A DNA stretch of 64,000 nucleotides from Promerops cafer (lineage: Eukaryota > Chordata > Aves > Passeriformes > Nectariniidae): the NCBI GenBank assembly GCA_013398275.1, contig VZSE01013530.1, forward strand, positions 2,604,001 through 2,668,000, in the 5' to 3' direction. Positions within the stretch are counted from its first letter, which is position 1. The number at the start of each line of letters is the position of its first letter. A program made the translations under genes and the position numbers. Below the pieces are notes generated by a model. The model did not search any database. It saw only the letters and a program-made list of their open reading frames with translations, and was not told the DNA's origin. Below, piece after piece: positions 51,661 to 60,790 of the stretch.

Positions 51661-52050
51661 TCTCCAACCGTTTCATTTAGACAAAAATCTGGAATCTGGA
51701 TTTAAAGATGCTCTTTTAGCTGTTTCTGGAATCAGAAACAGACTCTGCAAGGGAGGAGGAACATCTATTTACATCCATGAAGTTCCTGCGTGTTGCTACT
51801 CTGTTCCTCATGGAGCAGAATATCGTTCGAGTGTTCATTAAAGCAACGATAAACCGAGATTATTTCCTGAAGCATTCTACATGCTAAACCTAAAAATGCT
51901 TTTAGGAATATTTTTCCCCATTTGATTCACTAAACTTTACTTTAGATGTAGAAGCCTGCTAGAGCTAGAAAAATTAATATTTAAGTCAATCTGTGGCAAA
52001 AGGTGACACCCCTTCCCAGGTGAGACTTCTCCAAATCTTATTTCCGAGGT
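51661..52050. other. AT-rich spacer between two CpG blocks
   Basis: About 390 bp of ordinary AT-rich sequence without a gene. It separates the outer CpG block from the proximal CXCL14 promoter. Confidence 0.5.
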
Positions 52051-52552
52051 GCATGGGCATTTCCGCGGAGCGCGGGCATCCCTGGAGCGCTCACAAGCGG
52101 ATGGTTTTGCAGCTAACAGCCCCATTCATACAAAGACACGCATCACCCTCCCCAGCAACCCTCCTCTGATGGGGAAGGTCCCAGCTGGGCAGGGGCAGAA
52201 ACAGCCGCCCCATCGCCTGCGCTCCCTCCGGGATGTTCGGGGCGGGGATGGGGGGATGTTCCCCCCGGGGTGCTGGTCCCCCCCTCCCCGCCGGGTTGAG
52301 GAAGCGGAGGGAGCCGTGGAGTTGCTCTGCATATTAATGAGCCGGGAGCGAGGGCAGCGGGAGCCGCTTTAAAGGAGGAGAAGGGAAGGCAGCGGCAGAG
52401 CGCAGGCAGCGCCGGGCAGCCGCTCCGCCGGGAGCCGCTCCGCCGTCCCCTCCCTGGTGACCCAGCCCCGGGACAGCGGGATCGGGGGACGAACCCCAGG
52501 ACAACAAACGCATCAACCCCCCGGCGTCTCCTTGGGTACCTGCTGTCTCACA
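52051..52552 (+). promoter_or_regulatory. CXCL14: CXCL14 proximal promoter and 5' UTR
   Basis: This CpG-rich block immediately precedes the CXCL14 ATG. A GC box (GGGGCGGGG) is at 52239-52247, and a C-rich stretch near 52276-52290 could supply further Sp-type sites on the other strand. Two TATA-like elements are present: atattaatga at 52331-52340 and ctttaaag at 52368-52375. By usual spacing, transcription would start somewhere around 52360-52405, giving a GC-rich 5' UTR of about 150-190 nt. The start site is inferred, not seen. The segment tgcatattaatga also resembles a POU/octamer-type site. I see no upstream ATG between the likely start and the CXCL14 start codon. Confidence 0.65.
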
Positions 52553-52616
52553 ATGAAGCTCCTGACAGCGGCTCTGCTCCTGCTCTTCATCGCGATGTGC
52601 TTAGCCAGCGCGGAAG
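52553..52616 (+). CDS. CXCL14: CXCL14 coding exon 1 (signal peptide)
   Basis: 64 nt of coding sequence from the ATG to the donor gaag|gtaaag. It encodes the 21-residue hydrophobic leader plus the first base of the Gly22 codon (intron phase 1). The alternative of reading on into intron 1 gives a short unrelated tail and is not supported. Confidence 0.97.
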
Positions 52617-55600
52617 GTAAAGGGGTTTATTCTGCTTATTCCCATGGAAATCTCTTTTCCAGTAATTTGTGTTTGTGTCTTGATAGCCCTGGTTTGGGCT
52701 GAGCTATCCCCTGCACGGTGGAAAGGTGCGATGTGTGGAATCTGTGAGTAAGGGAGCTGCGAGTTATTTAAAGGTGAAGTGGAGGTAAAATACAGGGGAT
52801 GAAGTTGTGTCTTCATTTGTGTCTTCAGGTCAAGGCAAAGTGCTCACAGTGGGGCAGGTCATGCCATGCTCTTCGTTACTCAGGAACAGAGCTCAGGCAT
52901 CTCCTTTGAAACTGAGGGTGGTTTTCAGGGCAAATAGAGCAGAGCTGGATGTGAGGTGGTGGCACAGCCTGTGTTTTCTGCTGTGCACAAAAATGATGGT
53001 TTAAAAATGCTCAGCTTTTGTCTGGCTATAGCTGCACAACAGCATCCATACAAGGAGAAATGACTCAAAGTCCTACAAGGTCCAAGCGAGACACGAGTGA
53101 ATGAGAAAGTAGCCCAGACATGCACTTGCTTGTTCAGTTTAAAGCAAGTTCGGACTCTTTAATTTCCTTTTGTTAAATACAATTATATTTAATCACAGCA
53201 GGTGCACTTTAAATAATCTGCTATTTACAAAGTCCCAGAGCATATGTAATGCTCTAAAACATATTTCCCAGAGAGTCCCTACCTTTTTCTGGCATATACC
53301 ACAGAAAAAAAATAATCTCTTTTTAAACTCAACAGCATTAAAAAAAAAAATCATCTTTTCCCACCAAGGCTTGAAAGAGCAAACTGAAGTTCTCCTGGAT
53401 GCACACAGGCTGGAGAGGAAGGGATGCTTGGTATGCAGGAGGCTTTGCAGGCGCATGAGAAAATGCTTTCTCTTGTAGGCGTGAAGTGCAAATGTTCAAG
53501 AAAAGGTCCTAAAATAAGATTCTCTAATGTACGGAAGCTGGAAATAAAACCGAGGTACCCATTTTGCGTGGAAGAGATGATTATGTAAGTTTTCCTTTAT
53601 TTATTTCTTTCTGTTTCCCTGTCAGCTGAACTGCTTCACCTTATCTGCAAGTTCCTTCTTTGTTCTTTGTTTTCCTCATGCCCTGGCATGCTAATTCCTG
53701 GGCATAGTAATTTGCTGCATCAGATGAAAAAAAAAAAAAAAAAGGTGCAATTCTGACCAAAATCCCAGGTATCATTATTTGACAGTTTGTTTTTTTTTAT
53801 CAAATAAGTATTTCCAGAATGGGCAGCAGTAAAAAGACTATCAAGTGAAAATAGTTCAAGTGAAAATAGGGACAAATTCTACTCCAAGCTGCCTGATACA
53901 AAACTCAGAACTATTTACTCAAGTTACTCTGAGCATGCAGAATAAACATGAGCAGAGTTTGTTCCGTGGTGGTTTCTGCAAGGAAGAGTTACCCCAGCCT
54001 GCATTGTACCAGAGGAATCCCCTTCACCTGATGGGGTTACTCAGCATGTAATAAAATTCTTTCCTCCCAGTGCCCCTGTAAGCCAGCACCAATGCTGCTG
54101 TGAAATCTCAAACTGATGGAGTGGGTGACCAAGATGAGGCAGGCACAGGGATTTTTTATGTAACTGGCTAAAAAAGGAGGGGATTTTTAGGTTTTAAATA
54201 TGGGTGGGTTTGGCTCTTTTCCTGTCCTGTTTGGATATCTTAAAATTCTCCCAACAAAGCACCATCCAACCAGTCCATGATGCAGCTGAATAAGAACCAG
54301 AAGGGCAGATAAACCAAAAAGACTCCTACAAGCCCCCCTGGCACCAAAGAAGGGGGAAAAGGGTCCCAAGATCAGCCACAGCCCAGGACCCCAAGGACTG
54401 ATTTGATCCAGCGTTGTGCTCCCCCATGGAACACTTGCCAGTCACTTAACAACGGGAGCCGTGCAGGCTGCTCGCCACCGCCAGCACCTCGCAGTGCCCG
54501 CGGGGCAAATCTGCCCGGCCACCTGGCACAAACACCACAGGGGATACCACTGACCTCCCACATGGAACTGGCTCCCCGGGCTCAGCCGAGGGCTTGTGGA
54601 GAAGGAATGGAAATTCAAGCTTCCTTAGGCTTCCTCCAGAGCCAGAGCAGCATCACTGCGAGCAAAGGTGAGCTCAGGGAACGTCAGACCCACGTCTTTG
54701 AAGCCCAAACCAGCTGATGGTGACCTGAATGGAAAAATTCCTGCAGAGCAGCCCTGCCTGAATCAGCTCCTCACAGTTTTACTCTGTTTGCTTTGACCCT
54801 TCAATAGTAAAATGATGTCACAGAGGGACACTAACTCTTGGCACCCCACTCCAGTTTTTTGCCCAAAAGCAGATGGTGACCAGGGGTATGAGATAAATCT
54901 CATTAATGCAATATTTTACTTCCAATCAGAAATCTGGGAAAGCCAGAATGCCGTGTAGGTGCAGTTGCTTTTCCAGCCTGACAGGGCAGATGTTGAGCAA
55001 TACTATTCAAGGCTGAGGGTTGTCCAGGGTTTGCAGCAGCTGCTGGGACAGAACTGCCTCATCACTGTTTCATTGCTGGGGGTGTCTGTGGGGCGGGCAG
55101 GGCAAACCCACTGCCATCACCACCTTTCCAGCTACCCTGATGCAGCCTGAACTCAGCACTGAAAGCACTGAAATTAATATTCTGGGAACCCATTTATCCG
55201 GGAGTCTCTGGACACAGCACAGAGGAGCTAAATTCCTGCAACTGAGTTTTTGTTGCTGCAGTGATCATCCAAAACGAGTTGTCTAAGCTGTGTCCCCTTC
55301 TGCCCTCCTTAAAAGCTCTCATGTAGCAGAAACGTGATATAAATTGTGTTGGGTAGAGAAACAGTGGGTATGGGGGGATGCAGTAAGGGAGGTTGTGGCC
55401 ATAACCCCAGCAGAGCTGTGCCACAGGCTAAGAGACAGTTAAACTGAGTCCTCAGCCTAGTCAAAACCTATCAAGATTCATGGTACATCTAGCAGCAGTT
55501 GTGAGTGTATCTGTCTCCTGGAATGAGGGGAAGCAGCAGAAAATAGGAGGGAAGTTTAACTCTTTCTGCCTGAAATGTTCTGCAACACCCCCACCCATGT

Positions 55601-58600
55601 TTTGCCCCATCCCAGAGCGTGGGGATATATCAGGCTGAGAAGAGCTGATGGGAAACAGGCTCACAGTAGTGCCTTTCTCCAGGGGCAGTAAAGGCAGATG
55701 GCAGTTCCCACACCAGCCTGGGATGAAAGGACCAGAGCCAGGATCTCTGAGGTCATGGGGACAGGGTATTTGTAGGCAGAAGTGCAGCCCCTCCATCCTG
55801 CAGATGAGATGTGCAGGAGCACAGGGTGCTGGGGACACAGACTGGCTCAGGTGTTTATCACAACCCCGGAGGCATGGACATACCAGGGAGAATTTGGCAC
55901 AGGAACACTCAGACACCAGGATGAAGGCTCCAGCCACCAAGCCCTGGGCAGCAAAGGGACAAATCCCACAGAAGGAATCTTACTGGAGCTGTAAGTTCTG
56001 GTGCTTCATTCCTTCTCCATCTCTCTCAACCTCTTCTTGCAGCCCATCCAGGCAACTCCTCACTCAGGTAGAAGCTCCCACAGCACCTCTTAGGCACATT
56101 CCCTTACATTTGTCAGACCAGCATCCCCAAAAGCAGGTCCAGGTCACCTCAGGGTGCCCAAACATGCTGCCACCCAACCCTGCATCCATCAGGGACTGTC
56201 TGAGAATGGCAGAGGACCATGGGGCTGCCTTGGGAACATTTCTGCTGTCCATCCTCCAGAACCAAAGCAGAAAACCTACATGTGATGTCAAAGCAATACA
56301 CCTCAGCCTGAGGAAAGAGCCAGTTCACCTGAGAGGCAAACCATGGATCTCTTCCTGCTCAGACTGCAGACTGGTAAATCCAGAGTGTCCTTCACTGCTT
56401 CTGGTGCAAATGTAGGGCTTGCAGCTTTTCAGAGGTGTTCCTGCTCCTCTCCTCCTGCAATTCAGCTTGTCCATCACTTTCTGGAAATATCCTCTATGGT
56501 CTGTCAGAAGAGAAACCCCAGCCGAGGTCTGGATCAGCCAGTGCAGACGGCACAGCTGAGGAGGTGGCTGCTGCATGGGGAAACCTTGCTCTGCCCTCAA
56601 ATCCCTCAAAACTCACATCATTCAAAGCTCCAGGATAACTCCCCTTCTGAAGCACACACTGCTCTCAGAGGAGCTGGCTGAGGACACCTTTAGAACAGAG
56701 TTAGTCCACAGTTTTTAGCACTGACCCTTCCCTTTCTGATGCCTGCAGCCATTAAAGGCTCTTCCACTGCTTTCCCATGCATTGGGGAAAAGTCTTCATT
56801 TTCCCAGAAAACACCCTGGAAATTACACCTTAACATTTTGTGACCGTAGCTGGAGATGGAGCAGAAAAGGGCAGCAGGGAGGAAGGTTAATTGAATAGAA
56901 AGACCTATTTGAACACCTTGTAAAACCTTGGGATTGGAATCGAGGTGAGACCCTCAGCTCAGTTCATGCAGGCAGCATGTTTTAATTTGTGAGGCACCAG
57001 GAGGGTGAGATGGGAAAATCTGCAAGGCATTTTGTCTTCCTCTCTGAACTAAACCATAAAAGAAGCCCTTCAGTATATGCAAGTATTTCTGGGTTTCTGC
57101 CATCATTATACTCATGTCTCTAGCAGCATTTAATTAATTCCTCTATAGGGTTTTAGTTAAACCAGTGACTGGTTTTTCCAGAAAATTATTAATTCTAATA
57201 CAAATTGTCATTGTGCGTTGGTTTTTGGATGTTGTCTGGGTTTTTTTAATCACAAAACTAATAAGAAAATCAGAAACCACTCAATTTTGAGCCCCAAAAG
57301 TGGGGCGGTCTTGGTGTTTCTGGAAAGCTGTCCTGTTGGGACCCAGCTCCAGATCCCTCATGTCACCTCAGTTGTGGCAGCCTCATTGAGCCCTCCAGGA
57401 GGGAACCTCAGATGATTAAAAGACTTGTGCCATGTTTTGTCTCCCAGCATGCTTGGTCCTGTCCATAAGGGGACACCAAGCTGGCAAGGAGAGCAGGATC
57501 AAGTGGTGATCAGAGGAGGCTGAAGCCCCCAGGGCTGATGCTGAGGCTCAGAGCTTGGCTGTTGGGCACACGAGCACTCTGCAACGTGCAAGTATTTAAA
57601 ATACTACAGAATTAAGGAAAAAAAAAAAATCATCAATGAAGCAGTCCTGATCATTTCTCTTGGATCAAGTATTGTTGAGTGTAACGAAACTATCTCCTCA
57701 TGCAAAGTCCTTGTGGTTGCCTGAATGAGCCCTAATTAAATTAATTAGGCTCAAAAGATGATATCTAACACTTAGGCAGAGCACACCCACTGATTAAAAC
57801 CAGCAGGAATGTCTCCATCTGGTACCACCTCAATGCCCTGCACTGAGGGAGAACAGCTGCTCTGACCTTATCCCAGTAAACTCAAAATATCTGCCATAAA
57901 GCACAGAGCTGGAAAAGCCTCACCCTGCCCCCTGGCCCGTTCTGGCACGGAGTGGAGTGGGAGCAGGGGGCATTCTCATGTCCCTGTGACCTGTCCCCTT
58001 GCCTTGCAGAGTGACACTGTGGACACGGGTGAGGGGGGAGCAGCAGCACTGCCTCAACCCCAAGCGCCAGAACACCGTGAGGCTGCTCAAGTGGTACCGA
58101 GTATGGAAGGAGAAAGGCAGGTAAGCCCCACTCTGCTGGGTGGGTGAGGATCTTGGAGGCAAGTCAGGCAACCAGCAGCGTTCAGAAGTAGAAAAAACAG
58201 GAAAATGCACACACTGGCAAATGCTCCACCCAGCACAGAGGATGCATTTCGTTACCAAAATTACAATTTTAAATGGGTGTTCTTGATATTAATTCTTTCC
58301 TGCCACATGCAATTCTTGCTTCTATTTTGGCATTAGGCTGTTCTGACTATAAATATTAATTATTTTTGGTTAAAATATTCATCAGCTGACGTTCTCAGTT
58401 AGTTACATACACTCACCTCCCTTCTACGGGCAAAAATCCAAGACAAAAAGCTAAACTACTTTCACACAGTCACGAGAAAAGCAGTCAGGAGAGATGGAAA
58501 GAGGGAGCCCTGTCCCACACTTCAGTCACACCACCTCATCATCAATACTTGATGACGCAGGTATTTGCTAATTTTAACTAGCGTATCATTCCCAGAAAAT

Positions 58601-59637
58601 TGATAATTTTCTGATAAAAATCTCTGACAGCTTCTCCCTTGTAAAGAGGGTTGGGTTTTTTTCCTAAATCATAGACAGAAGACAGAGAGGGAGATATGAA
58701 TTCCTAATGGCCAGTTGTGATGTCCCCATCTGTAGTTAAGGGGAGTAGCCATGGCCAAGAGAGAGCCTCCACGCACAGTACAGGTCCATCAAACCCTCAT
58801 CCTTCTCATTTGGTGGGGAATTTTCTGCCCAAAAGTGAGCTCAAGTAAGGCCAAGGAGCAGCAGGCTCCTCTCCCTGGAGGCCCAAGGGTGCCAGTGATC
58901 CCAGCACGGCCCTGGTGGTGCCTCAGGCAATGCCAGGGCACAGCGAGCCCCTGGCCATCTCCCCAAATTCCTGCCAGCTCCCTGCATCTGCTTCACAAAC
59001 AGAGCACGTGGGGAAGCCCTGGCTATTGCATAACCACATATTTACACTCTTCCTCTGTTTATTTTTTTTTTTTTTACATAAGGCCGTCATTGAGATGACG
59101 AAGGATGCTCAGCCCCGGGCTTGTGCCCTCAGGAAACACACAGACAGATAAGCCCATCCAGCTGTGCTGTCAGGAAATAATCTAGAAAAATGAAATAGAG
59201 TGATATGATTGCAAACGACAGATACTGTGAACGTATTGTCTATATACAGCTCACTATAAGCTTCAACATTTGTATATGACATAGGGATTTTCCAGCATTT
59301 AAAGTGAATTAGTAGATGTGGATTTCTTTGTGTTATTTACCCAGATAATTGTGGTAGAGTGTGTCACTCCCCACTTGCCTCTAAGATGTGACAGTGTTGA
59401 AGTCCAACACTCCTCCCAGATGCTTTATGGATATAGGTAGCAATTTGGTGACTGCTGAAGTCAATAACTTACTTTCCAAATTACTCAAAAATCTGGCTAA
59501 AAATCTGGTTTTTAGGGTTTTACTATTTTTTGTGTTGGTATTATTTATTATTATTGTTATTTGAAATGAGTTTTTAAATTCCTGGTTTAAACACACGGCT
59601 CTTGGCTCTTCTTTTGTTCAGGGTTTATGAAGAATAA
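52553..59637 (+). CDS. CXCL14: CXCL14 (BRAK), secreted CXC chemokine
   Basis: The spliced CDS is join(52553..52616, 53479..53584, 58010..58120, 59622..59637): 297 nt, 98 residues plus TAA. Residues 1-22 are a hydrophobic signal peptide (MKLLTAALLLLFIAMCLASA then EG). The mature chain of about 76 residues opens VKCKCSRKGPKIRF, giving the C-X-C pair at C25 and C27, with C51 and C71 completing the two chemokine disulfides (expected C25-C51 and C27-C71). It has no ELR motif. The basic C-terminal helix includes LLKWYRVWKEK and the chain ends GRVYEE, the CXCL14 signature end. In vertebrates CXCL14 is a constitutive epithelial chemokine that attracts monocytes and dendritic-lineage cells and has antimicrobial activity. 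The ATG has A at -3. All three introns are GT-AG. The frame is intact, with no sign of pseudogenisation. The one-residue-shorter form compared with human (99) is typical of birds, from memory. Confidence 0.98.
52617..53478 (+). other. CXCL14: CXCL14 intron 1
   Basis: 862-bp GT-AG intron. AT-rich with short A runs near 53306 and 53341. No repeat family or nested gene is recognised. Confidence 0.9.
53479..53584 (+). CDS. CXCL14: CXCL14 coding exon 2 (CXC motif)
   Basis: 106 nt bounded by acceptor tctcttgtag and donor at|gtaagt. It encodes the CKC motif, the N-loop and the first strand, up to the isoleucine codon split before exon 3 (phase 2). It includes C25, C27 and C51. Base composition is more AT-rich than exon 3. 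Confidence 0.97.
53727..53743. repeat. Poly(A) tract, 17 A
   Basis: Uninterrupted A run in CXCL14 intron 2. No retrocopy or SINE body is recognised immediately upstream. Confidence 0.9.
57727..57752. promoter_or_regulatory. TAATTA palindrome in CXCL14 intron 2
   Basis: The arms gagcc-c-taattaa and ttaattaggctc flank a central A. They are reverse complements except for one extra C in the left arm. This gives two TAATTA homeodomain cores facing each other with short GC flanks that extend the symmetry, about 260 bp before exon 3. The arrangement fits binding of a homeodomain dimer, but binding is inferred. Confidence 0.4.
58010..58120 (+). CDS. CXCL14: CXCL14 coding exon 3 (core and helix)
   Basis: 111 nt between acceptor cccttgccttgcag and donor ggcag|gtaagc. 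It encodes the second and third strands and the C-terminal helix, including C71. The loop reads TLWTRVRGEQQHC, where human CXCL14 has a differently shaped segment containing SRYR. Codons are strongly G/C-ending. The donor leaves phase 2. Confidence 0.97.
58121..59621 (+). other. CXCL14: CXCL14 intron 3
   Basis: 1.5-kb GT-AG intron. A T-rich run lies at 59060-59075. No other feature is recognised. Confidence 0.9.
59622..59637 (+). CDS. CXCL14: CXCL14 coding exon 4 (last residues)
   Basis: 16 nt of coding sequence after acceptor ttcttttgttcag. It completes Arg and adds VYEE followed by TAA at 59635-59637. It is far too short to be called from open-frame length and is identified by the conserved CXCL14 C terminus and frame. 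Confidence 0.95.
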
Positions 59638-60596
59638 GAGAAAGTGGTACAAGGAATGGAGTAGACTCCCTTGGCTGGCATAGGACTGGGCTCTACAGAA
59701 GATTATTTCTCTCTCGCAGACATAAGACACAAATTCTATATTATTATAAAGCACTTTTTACCAAGGGTCAGTTTTTACATTTTATAGCCGTATGCAAAAG
59801 GCTTCCAGATTTCACAAGCATCTGTTGCACTTCTGATTTCATACCCGTCTGCTCTGTACTGAAATTAGGAAAACACGTGCTTTTCGTTTTAAAGAAGTTC
59901 TTTTGGGAGTTTTTTGTTTTTAATTGTTATTCGTTCATACTTCACTATGATTGCAATCGAGCTTTATAAGCTCATTAGGCAAACAGGACTGTTTGTGATG
60001 GTGTTGTACAGCCATGGCCCTCACCCCCTGGCAGCGGGCAAGCTTCGGGCTGGGGCTGCTGCTCGTGTTTGCAGCCCCACCTCAGTCAGGCAGAGCAGGG
60101 ACCAAAGACGAGTTTGTGGGGAAGATGCCACTAAAACTCTGTGGCTGCACCTGCAGGAGTGAGGTCCCTCAGCACCTCGTCAAAGGAGCATGAGCACCAC
60201 TTGTGTACCTCTTCTTTAATGGACTTGAGGTCTTGCTGCAAGGCGAAGTGTCCGGTACCTCCCATTTAACCTCCCATGCATTAGAAAGCATTTCTAGGTC
60301 ATTTTTATTACTAAGAAAATGTGTATTATTTTTTTCCACATGAAGCACTTACAGAAAGTTTGTGGCTTCAGTACTGAGACATCTTAAGCTTCAAGACTAT
60401 TGTGTATGTTTTCCTAGATTTGTAGCAACAAAAAAAAAGCCTTTAAAAGGTACCTTTTTATGAAAAATATAAGGCAAACATATAAATACCTATGTATGTT
60501 TTAGTCACAATACAACATATTCATTATTTTGAATGTAATACTTCAATGTTAAGCAGTGCATTCCTCTTTTTAATATAACAAAACTACCTTTTCATT

Positions 60597-60604
60597 TGTA
60601 AATA
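60597..60604 (+). promoter_or_regulatory. CXCL14: Pumilio response element in 3' UTR
   Basis: TGTAAATA matches the UGUANAUA consensus bound by PUM1/PUM2. It lies about 140 nt before the polyadenylation signal. The motif can occur by chance in AT-rich UTRs. Confidence 0.4.
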
Positions 60605-60745
60605 TACTATAGGAAGTCTCCCTATATTATCTCGCTGTATAATGTACTGTACTGCTAAATTATCATATGCTATTTAAATGTTTGAAATATTTAGAAAGTT
60701 GCATGCAGATTTCATATTTCTTTCTAAGACAAATGAAAAAAAAGT

Positions 60746-60751
60746 AATAAA
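60746..60751 (+). terminator. CXCL14: CXCL14 polyadenylation signal AATAAA
   Basis: Canonical AATAAA within agtaataaaaaaaaaattt, about 1.1 kb after the stop codon. Cleavage is expected 10-30 nt downstream, in or next to the hairpin at 60767-60790. Confidence 0.75.
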
Positions 60752-60766
60752 AAAAAAATTTAAAAA

Positions 60767-60790
60767 AAATTTACAATTGCTTGTAAATTT
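60767..60790 (+). other. Perfect 10-bp hairpin at the poly(A) site
   Basis: Left arm aaatttacaa and right arm ttgtaaattt are exact reverse complements around the 4-nt loop ttgc. It begins 15 nt after the AATAAA, which is where cleavage is expected. AU-rich stems are weak, so any structural role is inference. Confidence 0.6.

Larger units (their letters stand above)
53585..58009 (+). other. CXCL14: CXCL14 intron 2
   Basis: 4.4-kb GT-AG intron, the longest. It contains an A17 tract at 53727-53743, a modest CpG patch near 54470-54520, and a near-perfect homeodomain-type palindrome at 57727-57752. A 255-codon frame at 55648-56415 inside it has no domain features and is treated as chance. No CR1 copy is recognised. 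Confidence 0.9.
59638..60770 (+). other. CXCL14: CXCL14 3' UTR
   Basis: About 1.13 kb from the TAA to the region after the AATAAA at 60746. It is AT-rich with several ATTTA-containing stretches and a canonical Pumilio element TGTAAATA at 60597-60604. A GC-richer segment lies near 60005-60120. The exact cleavage position is inferred. Confidence 0.75.

Noticed and set aside
52601..52702. Read-through of CXCL14 exon 1 into intron 1 as an alternative C terminus
   Set aside because: The exon 1 donor gaag|gtaaag is good and the spliced product restores the full conserved chemokine. The read-through tail has no chemokine cysteines.
55648..56415. 255-codon plus-strand frame inside CXCL14 intron 2
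   Set aside because: It has no recognisable domain and lies wholly within an intron. Antisense frames of comparable length overlap it.
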